Below, one piece after another: positions 25,288 through 34,105 of a DNA stretch of 64,000 nucleotides. Made by a program: the position numbers and the translations under genes. The notes beneath the pieces were generated by a model, which saw nothing but the letters and a program-made list of their open reading frames with translations, made no database searches and was not told the DNA's origin. Each line of letters begins with the position of its first letter. The first letter of the stretch is position 1. Source of the DNA: Acidobacteriota bacterium (GTDB lineage Bacteria; Acidobacteriota; Holophagae; Holophagales; Holophagaceae); NCBI GenBank assembly GCA_021794095.1, contig JAJYRN010000001.1, positions 124,001 through 188,000 on the forward strand, in the 5' to 3' direction.

Positions 25288-28041
25288 ATGTCCGCCAGAG
25301 TGTCCGCCTCCTCCCTTTCCAGCCTCGGTCGCCGAGGCGTGTTGGCCATGGCCTTGGGATTCAGCCTGGCGGGGGCCCAGCCCCCGCCGAAGCGCTTCGA
25401 GGTGACGGTCCATCCGCCAGACATGCTGTTCCGCTTTGCGCCCTCGGTGGATATTCCAGGCCTACCGAAGGTGGCGCTGGTGTTGAGTGGTGGCGGGGCC
25501 CGGGGCATCGCCCACATCGGTGTCATCCAGCGATTGGAAGAGGTGGGCTATCCCATTGCCAATGTCACCGGCACCAGTGCGGGCGCCCTGGCCGGGGCCC
25601 TCTACGCTAGCGGCTTCTCGGGCCGGGAAATGGAGGAGATTTTCCGGCGGCTGGACCTGGGCCAGGCGGCTCTGAATCCACTCTTGCGCGCGCCGGGCTC
25701 CACCCTGGATGAGCAGGAGGCCCGCAACGACACGCTGATCACCGCGGAGTTCGACCACAGCGGCTACACCGTGGCGCAGAGCCTCCGCAGCAGCCGGGAA
25801 CTGCGGCACCTCCTCCAGGGCCTGCTGGCGCGGGCCACCTACTTCTCGAACGGGGACTTCGACCACCTGCGGCTCCCCCTCCGCGTGCTGGCCACGAATC
25901 TGGAAACAGGCGAGGGGCGTGTTTTCGGCAGCGGGGATCTCGCCCGGGCCGTGCAGGCGTCCATGACCATTCCCGGCGGCTTCCAGCCGGTGCTGATCGG
26001 CGGTCAGCAGTACGTGGACGGTGCCCTGGTGGAGAACCTGCCGGTGGACACCGCGCGCCAGGCCTTCCATCCGGACCTGGTGTTGGCCGTGGACGCGAGC
26101 GCGCCGCTCCCCCGACAACCTTCCAACAACTTCTTCTCGGTGGCCACCCGCAGCCTGGATCTGGTGGTGGAACGCCGGCAGCGCGAAAGCCGGGCTCACG
26201 CGGACCTGCTGGTACGGATGGACCAGCCGAACATCCCCTTCCTGGACTACAGCGGCCTCATCCCCAAGCTGGTGGAGGACGGCCGCGAGGCGTTCGACCA
26301 TCAGTCCAGCCAGCTCAACGAACGGCTGCTCAAGGCCCTCGGCCGCAGGCGGAACCTTGGCGTCCAACGGGTGGACATGGATTGTCCAGATGCCATTCCG
26401 CAGCCTCTGGAAGCCTTGCGCGACCAGCTGCTGAAATCGCCCCGGGAAATCCGCGAACAGGATGTCCTGATCTTTCTCCAGCAGGCGCTGGTGCATGGCC
26501 TCGCCTCCGAGGCTTGGGCCGAGGTGGTTCCGGAATCGCCGCCCGTCCTCAAGGTCCACCTCCGCCTCTTCCCGGCCATACGCGGGGAGCAGGTGGTGGC
26601 TCCCACCCCGTGGCGGGCCAGCATCCAGGCCGATCTCGCGAAGCGCCTGCCCCCCGGCACCCGGTTCAACCCGGAAGCCCTGGGACGGGTGCTCAGTAAG
26701 ACGATCTACCAGCTGGTCATGCAGGGAAACCCGCTCGTGGATGTGCGTGGCTCTGGCTTCGATCCATCCACGGGGCGGGTGCGCGTGGAGGTCCGTGAGC
26801 CGGTGGTGACCGATGTCCGGGTGCTTCCGGCCGATAGCCGCCCGGTGGATCCCACCCTGGTGCACCGGATGCTCGCCCCCCTGGAAGAGCGGCCGCTGAA
26901 GGCCGCGGCCCTCCAGGAGCGCCTGGACCTGGCCGAGCACCGGCTCCACCTGGCGGCCCTCCCCTGCACCGTCGTGCCGGAAGACGACTTCCGTGAGGTG
27001 CGGGTCCAGGTGAAGCCGCGTGCAGCCCTGCGGAACCGGGTGGACGCCTCGCTGGGCTACGAAACGAATCTCGGCTGGCAATTGGGCCTCAGCTACCTGG
27101 GACGGGACCTTTTCGGTGCCGGAACCGAGCTGGAACTCGACGGAGCCCGGAACCGCCTTCAGGAAATGGGTGAGATCTCCATACGACAGCCCTTGTCAAA
27201 AATGCCGGAAACAGTCCTGGAGGGCCGTTTCTCCGCCTGGAACCAGCGCCTGGAGGCATTCCAGACTCCCGCCACGGGTGACCTCCTGGCCGTCTATCCG
27301 GGCCTCCGGCTGTCAGTCACCGAGGCCAGCCTGGGCGGCTACGCGCGCTTCGGCGGCGCCCAGACCGGCAAGGCCCGGCTGGAAGTGTCCCAGCGGGAAG
27401 TCTCCTACCTCGGCCCAGGCCTCCAGGACACTCAGCAGGCTGCCTACCTGAACATCGGCTGGGACAACTTCGACCAGCACACCCTGCCCACCCGAGGCCT
27501 GCTCCTGCGGGGCCGGTTCGGCGCCGGCGAGGCCCTTCCGGATGCGGGAGCGCGCAACACCTTCACCCAGGCCTATCTGCGGGCGCGCGGACTCCAGCCG
27601 CTGGCGGGGCCCGTGGGACTGGATCTTGATCTGGAGGGCGCCCTGGGCCAGCACCTGCCCCTGGACCGCTGGTGGGCTGTCGGTGGGCCGGGGTTCATGC
27701 TGGGCAGCCTGCCGCTCAGCTACCTGACCCCGGATTTCGCGGCGGCGCGGATCGGCCTGCCCTTCCATTTCCCCACGGCGATGGGCCTCATCCTGGAGGT
27801 GGAACCACGGTTCGACCTGGCCCGGGTGGCTCCGAACAGCGCGGGCCTCTGGAGCAGCAGCGTCTATCGCCAGTCGCGCGGGGTGGGCTTTCTGGTGCGC
27901 ACGACCCTTGTGGGGCAGTACTACCTGGAGGCCTCCTATGGCTGGCGCAGCCGCAGCGGACCCAACGGCGCCCTGCCCTCCAACCGCCAGTTCACGGTGG
28001 CCTTCGGCACCCAGCCCTTCGACCTCTGGCGCCGGCGCTGA
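25288..28041 (+). CDS. Patatin-like phospholipase fused to POTRA and outer-membrane barrel
   Basis: A 917-residue protein with an N-terminal export signal (hydrophobic RRGVLAMALGFSLAGAQ). The patatin domain is at about 60-255: the oxyanion loop SGGGARGIAHIGV, nucleophile elbow GTSAG with Ser97, and the catalytic Asp in DGALVENLPV. Around 385-570 is a POTRA-like region. The C-terminal third has alternating beta-strands of an Omp85/BamA-like barrel (LGYETNLGWQLGLSYLG, LGGYARFGGAQTGK). This matches the PlpD/RssA-BamA type, sometimes called type Vd secretion, which delivers or displays a lipase at the cell surface. ATG 25288 was chosen for the signal peptide; the upstream frame runs through the tRNA. 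Confidence 0.9.
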   Translation: MSARVSASSLSSLGRRGVLAMALGFSLAGAQPPPKRFEVTVHPPDMLFRFAPSVDIPGLPKVALVLSGGGARGIAHIGVIQRLEEVGYPIANVTGTSAGALAGALYASGFSGREMEEIFRRLDLGQAALNPLLRAPGSTLDEQEARNDTLITAEFDHSGYTVAQSLRSSRELRHLLQGLLARATYFSNGDFDHLRLPLRVLATNLETGEGRVFGSGDLARAVQASMTIPGGFQPVLIGGQQYVDGALVENLPVDTARQAFHPDLVLAVDASAPLPRQPSNNFFSVATRSLDLVVERRQRESRAHADLLVRMDQPNIPFLDYSGLIPKLVEDGREAFDHQSSQLNERLLKALGRRRNLGVQRVDMDCPDAIPQPLEALRDQLLKSPREIREQDVLIFLQQALVHGLASEAWAEVVPESPPVLKVHLRLFPAIRGEQVVAPTPWRASIQADLAKRLPPGTRFNPEALGRVLSKTIYQLVMQGNPLVDVRGSGFDPSTGRVRVEVREPVVTDVRVLPADSRPVDPTLVHRMLAPLEERPLKAAALQERLDLAEHRLHLAALPCTVVPEDDFREVRVQVKPRAALRNRVDASLGYETNLGWQLGLSYLGRDLFGAGTELELDGARNRLQEMGEISIRQPLSKMPETVLEGRFSAWNQRLEAFQTPATGDLLAVYPGLRLSVTEASLGGYARFGGAQTGKARLEVSQREVSYLGPGLQDTQQAAYLNIGWDNFDQHTLPTRGLLLRGRFGAGEALPDAGARNTFTQAYLRARGLQPLAGPVGLDLDLEGALGQHLPLDRWWAVGGPGFMLGSLPLSYLTPDFAAARIGLPFHFPTAMGLILEVEPRFDLARVAPNSAGLWSSSVYRQSRGVGFLVRTTLVGQYYLEASYGWRSRSGPNGALPSNRQFTVAFGTQPFDLWRRR

Positions 28042-28072
28042 GGCCGTAAGTCTGCGGCGGGAAACATAGGTC

Positions 28073-29227
28073 TCATCGCACCCACCCCAGCGCCCCGGCC
28101 GCGGCGCCCAGGACCAGGACGAAGGCGGGATGCCAGCGGAAGCGCAGCAACAGGAGCAGCGCCAGGAGGGCCACCAGGATCCCGGGGAAGCCATGGATGG
28201 CACCCCGGACCAGCAGCAGGGCCGCCCCGAGGATGAGGCCCACCACCACGGGCGAGAGGCCCGCCAGCAGATCCTGGGCTCGGCCCAGATCCTTCAGCCG
28301 GGTGTAGAAGTGGGAGAGCAGGCTCATGAGGACCAGGGCCGGGAGGAACAGCGCCAGGGTGGCCACCAGCGCGCCGGGAACGCCCTGGAGGCGGTAGCCC
28401 GCGAAGGTGGCCAGCACGGCGATGGGGCCCGGCGTGAGGTTGCTGATAGCCACGCCATCCAGGAACTGGCGGGCATCCAGCCAGTGGAGCCGCTCCACCA
28501 GGGTCTGATGGAGGATGGGCACCAGCACGAACCCGCCGCCAAAGAACACGAAGCCCACTTTGAGGAAGGTCCAGCCCAGGCCCAGGAGGGAGGGCGCGGC
28601 CAGGGCCGCAGGGGCGGCCGCAGGCAGGGCCAGGGCCGCGGCGACAGGGGGGCGCTCCGGCGGCGGCTTGGGGCCGGGTTCTCCGGCCAGACGCCCCTTC
28701 CCCAGCCAGAGGCCCAGGATGGCGCCCGCCACGAGGACGGCGAGGCTGTTCCATTTCAGGAGGGAGAGGCCCAGCGCCAGGGCCAGCAATAGGATCGCGG
28801 CGGGGGTGCGCACCGCCGTGCGACCCATGGACCAGGCGGCGCTCAGGATGAGGGCGATGACCACGGGCCCCAGCCCCAGCAGGGCCGGCTGGAGTCCGGG
28901 AACGGCGTGGAAGGTGAAATAGAGCCAGGAGAGCAGGATCACCAGAACCACCGATGGCGCCAGGAAAGCCGCCGCGCAGGCCAGCCCGCCGAGGAACCCG
29001 AACCGCCGGTACCCCACGAAGAGCGCCGCGTTCACCGCGAAAGGACCGAGAAGCTGCCCCAGGGCGACACCGTGAAGGAATTCGTCTTCGGGGATCACCC
29101 GGCGCCGGCGCACCAGGTCGTGCTCCATGAGAGCCACCACCGCCATGCCGCCCCCGAAGCCGAGGGCCCCCAGGCGGAGGAAGAGGGCCGTCAGATACAG
29201 CAGGGAGAGGGGGCGGTCCTGCTCCAT
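28073..29227 (-). CDS. chrA: Chromate transporter ChrA
   Basis: A 384-residue two-domain CHR protein. Each half has the CHR signature: FLRLGALGFGGGMAVVALME (residues about 16-35) and FLKVGFVFFGGGFVLVPIL (about 221-240). Each is followed by a GVALGQLLGPFA or GVAISNLTPGPIAV block and several membrane helices. ChrA expels chromate or takes up sulfate-like oxyanions. It starts 3 bp after the ferredoxin gene stop, at the end of the TolC-MFP-RND-ferredoxin operon, an unusual setting for ChrA. It is convergent with the patatin gene. Confidence 0.93.
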   Translation of the reverse strand: MEQDRPLSLLYLTALFLRLGALGFGGGMAVVALMEHDLVRRRRVIPEDEFLHGVALGQLLGPFAVNAALFVGYRRFGFLGGLACAAAFLAPSVVLVILLSWLYFTFHAVPGLQPALLGLGPVVIALILSAAWSMGRTAVRTPAAILLLALALGLSLLKWNSLAVLVAGAILGLWLGKGRLAGEPGPKPPPERPPVAAALALPAAAPAALAAPSLLGLGWTFLKVGFVFFGGGFVLVPILHQTLVERLHWLDARQFLDGVAISNLTPGPIAVLATFAGYRLQGVPGALVATLALFLPALVLMSLLSHFYTRLKDLGRAQDLLAGLSPVVVGLILGAALLLVRGAIHGFPGILVALLALLLLLRFRWHPAFVLVLGAAAGALGWVR

Positions 29228-29230
29228 GGG

Positions 29231-29866
29231 CTACAACTTCGTCTCGTTGACCAGGACGAAGCCGTTGCGGCGGGCGAGGTCGCGCAGCATGGGCAGGAAG
29301 GCCTGGATGTCTTCCTGGCCTGTGGAGGCCACTTCGAAGCGCATGAAGGCGGGTGCCTTCTCTGCGGAGCCCTTGACGGTGGGCACCTGGAGGTCCAGGT
29401 TCACGAGATCCACGGGGTGGTCCGCGATGAGGTCCTGGAGCTGGCGGAGAAAGGGCTTGTCGCCGAAGGAACCGGCGATCTCCATCCGCGTCCGGCAGGT
29501 GAGACGGCCCAGCGTCTCCTCCGCTGCCGCGCGGGCGCGGGCCGCCCCCTGCTTGCCCCGCTTGGTCCTGGCCTCCTCCTTCACGACCTGGAGGATCTTG
29601 TGCTCGCGCTCGACCCGGCGGACCAGATCCCGATCCGGAAAGCGGATGGCGTCCGTGGGGCAGACCATGGCGCAGGTCGAGCAGCCCACCATGCAGGCGT
29701 AGGGATGGGCCGCCACGGCCTTCCGGTCGGTCATCACATAGACGCCCCGGCCACAGGTGACATAGCACAGTTCGCAGCCGATGCAGGCCCGGGCGTCCAC
29801 GGCGGGCAACCAGGGAATCTCCTCACGGGGGATCCCATGCCAAGGGTCAAGGGTGGCGGATGCCAT
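29231..29866 (-). CDS. Ferredoxin with two 4Fe-4S clusters and C-terminal domain
   Basis: A 211-residue protein. Residues about 26-80 have CIGCELCYVTC and then CMVGCSTCAMVCP, two cluster-binding motifs. A charged helical linker (REHKILQVVKEEARTKRG) follows. The C-terminal 80 residues (CRTRMEIAGSFGDKP ... LARRNGFVLV) have a beta-alpha-beta layout resembling NIL/ACT-type small-molecule-binding domains. It is soluble, with no signal peptide. ATG 29866 has GGAGGTG before it. It lies between the RND pump (13 bp) and ChrA (3 bp), so it is tightly co-transcribed. A redox partner of the efflux or chromate response is plausible but inferred. Confidence 0.88.
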   Translation of the reverse strand: MASATLDPWHGIPREEIPWLPAVDARACIGCELCYVTCGRGVYVMTDRKAVAAHPYACMVGCSTCAMVCPTDAIRFPDRDLVRRVEREHKILQVVKEEARTKRGKQGAARARAAAEETLGRLTCRTRMEIAGSFGDKPFLRQLQDLIADHPVDLVNLDLQVPTVKGSAEKAPAFMRFEVASTGQEDIQAFLPMLRDLARRNGFVLVNETKL

Positions 29867-29879
29867 GGCGCACCTCCGG

Positions 29880-32800
29880 TCAGGCCTCACCGTGGGTGGA
29901 TTCCGGCTCTGGCCTGGGGTGGCGGAAGCGGGCGGCCAGACCGTCGAACAGCTCGTAGAACATGGGCACGTAGACCAGCGTCAACAGCGTGGACACCATC
30001 AGCCCGCCGATGGCCACCACGGCCAGTGGCGAGAGCCGTTCCAGGCCGATGGCCCATTCCAGGGCGATGGGCAGCATGCCCACGGCGGTGCCCACGGCGG
30101 TCATGAGGATGGGCCGTGTGCGGGTGCGGACGGACTCGACGAGGGCCGCTTCCAGACCCATCCCCTTGGCGCGGGCCTCCTCGATGAAGTCCAGCAGCAG
30201 AATGCTGTTCTTCACGACGATGCCCGCCAGCAGAATCATGCCCATGAAGCCCGGCATGCAGCTGTGCTTGCCCGCCAGCAGCATGGACCAGATGGCCCCG
30301 ATGATGCCCAGGGGGATGGCCACCATGATCGTGAGCGGGTGGATCCAGGACTTGAACGCCGGCACCAGGCTGAAGTAGAGCAGCACCAGACCCAGCACCA
30401 GAGCCGACATCAGCGACGTGAAGGCCTCGGTCATGGTCTTCATCTCGCCCTCCTCGGTGATCGTGTAGCCGGGCGGGAGCTTCAGCCCTTCGAGCGCCTT
30501 CTGGACATTGGCCTCGATGTGGGTGACGGCGCCGGTGGAGCGGTAGCCCAGCACATCCACCGTCTCCTGGAGGTTCTGGCGGGTGTGCAGGGTGGGCACC
30601 GCCGCCGGCTCGATGCGGCCCAGGGAGGAGAGGGGCACGGGGCCCCGGGGCGTCATCACCGGCAAGGTGGCCAGGTCGAGGTCGCTCGTGCGGCGGGCGC
30701 CTTCGGCCTGGACCCACACGGCGAAGGAATCCTGGCCGGGGATGCGGAACAGGGTGGCGGGCATGCCCTTCACCTGGCCGCTGATCTGGGTACTGACCTG
30801 GTCCGCCGTGATGCCGTAGATGGCCATGCGGTCCCGGTCCGGAAGGAACCGGTACTCGGTGCGATCCAGGGTCCAGGTGGGCACCACGGCCGTGAGGCCG
30901 CCCACCTTCCCGAGCCGCGTCTGCACCTGCTGCCGAATCCCATCCAGCACTTGGGGATCGGGCCCTGAAATCATCAGGTCCACCGTGGCGCGGATGGTGG
31001 AGAGGGGCGTGGCGCCGTAGTCGAAGGCGGCCGGGAAGCGCAGCCCAGGGATGCCTTGCATGTCCTTGAGCACCTTCCCCTCGATGTCCCAGAGCGTGGC
31101 CTTGCGGTGGAAGCGGTCCACCAGGTGGACGGTGATGAAGGCCTGCTGGGGGTTGCGGCCCGATCCGAAGGAGAGGATGCCCGGTTCGGAGCCCAGGGTG
31201 GACGAGGTCATCGTCACCTCCGGCAGCTTCCAGATGGCCTGCTCCACCCGCGTGAGCGTCGCCTCGGTCTGCGGCATGGAGGTGTTGGGGTAGGTCTCGA
31301 AGGTGACGCGGAAGATGCCCGTATCCATGGGTGGCATGAGGTCGCGGCCCACCAGGGGCATGACCACGCGCCCCGCCAGCATGAGCATCATCACGGCGGG
31401 CATGATGAACAGCGCCTTGTGCCGGAGCGCGAATTTCAGCGTGCGGACGAAGAACTCCTGGATGGGGTGAAGCACCTTGCCCATGACGAAGCCATCCAGC
31501 TTCAGCTCCCAGGCCCGGCGTTCCATGCGCCCGCCCAGCCGGAGGATGAAGGGCGCGAAGATCGGGATAATGGTGACGGACACCACGTACGAAGCCAGCA
31601 GCGCGATGGTGAGCGTGAGGCTGAGGGGCCGCAGCACCGTCTGCACGAAGCCGCCGATCCAGATGATGGGCACCAGCACCGCCACCGTAGCGTAGGTGCC
31701 GGAGAGGATGGCCAGCATCACCTCTTCGGTGCCGCCGATGGTGGCCTCCTCCAGCGGCTGACCCAGCGTGTGGTAGTGCCGTTCGATGTTCTCCAGCACC
31801 ACGATGGCGTCGTCCAGCAGCATGCCCACGCCGAGGATCACGCCTGTCAGCGTCACCATGTCGAACTGGAATCCGAAGATCCACATGAAGGCGAAGGTGA
31901 TGAGGTACGTGAAGGGGATCGAAATGCCCGCCAGCAGCATGCCCCGCACATCCGCCAGGAACAGGAAGATGATGATGACGGTCATGATGATGGCGTCGCG
32001 CAGCGCGTCCACCATGTTCGACACGCTGGCGTGGATCAGTTCGCCCTGGGTATCCGCGATGCTGAACGAGAGGCCCGGGTACTGCCGCTCCAGGCTCGGC
32101 AAGGCCTTCGTGACACTCTCGATGGTGGGCAGGGCGAAGCCCGAGTTGGACCGCTGGATGTTGAGGCCGATGGCGGGCTTCCCGTTGCCGTGGAAGGCCG
32201 AAAGGCGCTCCTGGACATCCATGCGGACCTTGGCCACATCCTTCAGGTACACCGGGGCGCCCGGCCCCTGGCTCACGACGACGTTCCCGACCTGTTCGGG
32301 CCGGATGAACTCGCCCTGGTTCTTGAGGAGGATCTGGCCTTCCTTGGAGATCACCAGGCCCTCAGGGGTGTTGCGGTTCCACGCGTTCAGCGCCAGGGCC
32401 ACCTGGCCCGCGCTCAGGTGATGGGCCTGGAGCGCGTTGGGATCCAGATCCACCCGCAGCACGCTCTGGTAGCCGCCGAAGACCTCCACGTTGGAGACAT
32501 CCGGCAGCCGGAGGAGCGCCTCCTTGATGGGGTTGTCCGCCAGGCGGCGCACCATGGCGAGATCCAGGTTGGAACCCGGCTTGGGTGTCACCGAGAGCGT
32601 GAGCACCGCGGGCGTGGCCGAGGACACCTTGAAGACCTGGAAGGGCCGGATGTCCGGCGGGAGCTGGGCGCGGATCGTGTTCAGGGCGTTGGAGACATCC
32701 GTGGCGGCCGAGTCCAGTCCCTTGCGGTAGTTGAATTCCGCCATCACCACCGACACCTCGTCGTTGGAGGTGGAGGTCACCCGGCGGGTCAGCTCGATGG

Positions 32801-33017
32801 TTTTCAGTTCCTTCTCGACGACGCGGCTGACATCGTTGGCGACATCGTCTGCCGATGCGCCGGGCCACACCGTGACCACGGCAATCTGGGGGCGCTCGCT
32901 GTCGGGGAAGAGGTTGACGGGCATCTTGAAGAAACCCACCAGCCCCACCACCGCGAGCAGGAAGACCAGCGACAGCAGCAGGTGCGGCCGCTTCATGTAA
33001 CCTCGGACGAAGTTCAT
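29880..33017 (-). CDS. RND efflux pump, inner-membrane subunit
   Basis: A 1045-residue RND transporter with the usual 12-helix/two large periplasmic loop layout. The N-terminus MNFVRGYMKRPHLLLSLVFLL is typical. TM4 has GMLLDDAIVVLEN with the paired Asp of drug-type (HAE) pumps, and a later helix has GIVVKNSILLLDF with the matching Lys, so the proton relay looks intact and more HAE-like than metal (HME) type. It overlaps the membrane fusion protein gene by 4 bp (ATGA) and is followed 13 bp later by a ferredoxin gene. The substrate is unknown. Confidence 0.95.
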   Translation of the reverse strand: MNFVRGYMKRPHLLLSLVFLLAVVGLVGFFKMPVNLFPDSERPQIAVVTVWPGASADDVANDVSRVVEKELKTIELTRRVTSTSNDEVSVVMAEFNYRKGLDSAATDVSNALNTIRAQLPPDIRPFQVFKVSSATPAVLTLSVTPKPGSNLDLAMVRRLADNPIKEALLRLPDVSNVEVFGGYQSVLRVDLDPNALQAHHLSAGQVALALNAWNRNTPEGLVISKEGQILLKNQGEFIRPEQVGNVVVSQGPGAPVYLKDVAKVRMDVQERLSAFHGNGKPAIGLNIQRSNSGFALPTIESVTKALPSLERQYPGLSFSIADTQGELIHASVSNMVDALRDAIIMTVIIIFLFLADVRGMLLAGISIPFTYLITFAFMWIFGFQFDMVTLTGVILGVGMLLDDAIVVLENIERHYHTLGQPLEEATIGGTEEVMLAILSGTYATVAVLVPIIWIGGFVQTVLRPLSLTLTIALLASYVVSVTIIPIFAPFILRLGGRMERRAWELKLDGFVMGKVLHPIQEFFVRTLKFALRHKALFIMPAVMMLMLAGRVVMPLVGRDLMPPMDTGIFRVTFETYPNTSMPQTEATLTRVEQAIWKLPEVTMTSSTLGSEPGILSFGSGRNPQQAFITVHLVDRFHRKATLWDIEGKVLKDMQGIPGLRFPAAFDYGATPLSTIRATVDLMISGPDPQVLDGIRQQVQTRLGKVGGLTAVVPTWTLDRTEYRFLPDRDRMAIYGITADQVSTQISGQVKGMPATLFRIPGQDSFAVWVQAEGARRTSDLDLATLPVMTPRGPVPLSSLGRIEPAAVPTLHTRQNLQETVDVLGYRSTGAVTHIEANVQKALEGLKLPPGYTITEEGEMKTMTEAFTSLMSALVLGLVLLYFSLVPAFKSWIHPLTIMVAIPLGIIGAIWSMLLAGKHSCMPGFMGMILLAGIVVKNSILLLDFIEEARAKGMGLEAALVESVRTRTRPILMTAVGTAVGMLPIALEWAIGLERLSPLAVVAIGGLMVSTLLTLVYVPMFYELFDGLAARFRHPRPEPESTHGEA

Positions 33018-34105
33018 CGCGCGCCTCCCAGGGGCTGGAGGCGCGTACCGGCGGTGAGGGCCATCAGTTCACTGGGAAGGCCCAGCACCACCTGGTCGCC
33101 GGCGGCGATGCCGGTCACCGCCGCCGTGGATTCGCCCCGGAGCAGCACCGTCACCGGCACGGGCACGGCTTTCCCATTCACCACTTTCACCACCAGCGTC
33201 TGTGTAAGACCTTCCAGCAGGGCCTGAGCGGGCACCACGACCCCCTGCACCGGCTTCGTGCGGTACTCGGCCTGCACCGTGGCTCCGGCGGGAAGGCCGA
33301 AGGGCGCGACCTTGAGGTCCGTCTCCACGGTGCCCAGGTGCGCCATATCCAGCGCCGGGTGGATGAGGCTGGTCTTGAGGGTGAGCGCCTGGTTGCCGGT
33401 GCGGAAAACCACCTCCTGGCCCGCGGTCAGGGTGGCCAGGCTGTCCTGGCTCAGCTTGCTGATGAGCTTCACGGGGCCGGGTACTTCCATGGCAAAGAGG
33501 GGCTTGCCGGGCGTGGCCAGATCGCCGGGGTTCACCAGCTTCTGGGTGATGATTCCGGTGTAGGGAGCGGGCACCGCCGCGTAGCCGCGCTGGATGCGTA
33601 CGGAGGCCAGGGCGCGCTCAGCGCCCACATCGCCGGCCTTCACCGCGGCGAGCCGCGCCTGGGAGATCTCGAAGGCCTGCTGGCTGATGGCCCCCGCCTT
33701 GAGCAGGATCCGGTCCCGGTTGTGGATGGCCTGCTGCTTGGCCAGTTCTTCGTGCGCCGCCGCGGCCCGCGCCTGGGCCGCCTGGAGCGCATCGTCCAGG
33801 GTGCGCGGATCAATGACGGCCAGGGTCTGGCCCCGGCGGACGCTATCACCTTCCTGCACCTTCACGTCGAGGATCGTGCCCGGAACCTGGGCCGCCACGG
33901 TGGCGGAGGTGGTGGCCTCCACCAGGGCCACGGTGCTGAGCGATCCGCCCGCCTGCCCTTCGCGCGCAAAGGCGGTGCGCACGGGGATGGCGGCCTCGTG
34001 GGGCGGCGGCATGCGCGCGATGGCATGCTTCCGGGCGGCGATGGCCGCGGCCATGCCCCCCAGGACCACCAGAGCGATGACGAGGGCGAGGCTGCGCTTA
34101 CTCAT
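33014..34105 (-). CDS. RND efflux periplasmic membrane fusion protein
   Basis: A 363-residue HlyD/AcrA-type adaptor. An N-terminal membrane anchor (SLALVIALVVLGGMAAAIA) is followed by the biotinyl-lipoyl half AAQVPGTILDVKVQEGDSVRRGQ, a helical hairpin (about 110-165), then YAAVPAPYTGIITQKLVNPGD and the beta-barrel/membrane-proximal domains. It bridges the RND pump and TolC. The start at 34105 follows GAAGGAG. It overlaps TolC's 3' end by 8 bp and RND's 5' end by 4 bp, so the three form one translationally coupled unit. Confidence 0.93.
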   Translation of the reverse strand: MSKRSLALVIALVVLGGMAAAIAARKHAIARMPPPHEAAIPVRTAFAREGQAGGSLSTVALVEATTSATVAAQVPGTILDVKVQEGDSVRRGQTLAVIDPRTLDDALQAAQARAAAAHEELAKQQAIHNRDRILLKAGAISQQAFEISQARLAAVKAGDVGAERALASVRIQRGYAAVPAPYTGIITQKLVNPGDLATPGKPLFAMEVPGPVKLISKLSQDSLATLTAGQEVVFRTGNQALTLKTSLIHPALDMAHLGTVETDLKVAPFGLPAGATVQAEYRTKPVQGVVVPAQALLEGLTQTLVVKVVNGKAVPVPVTVLLRGESTAAVTGIAAGDQVVLGLPSELMALTAGTRLQPLGGAR

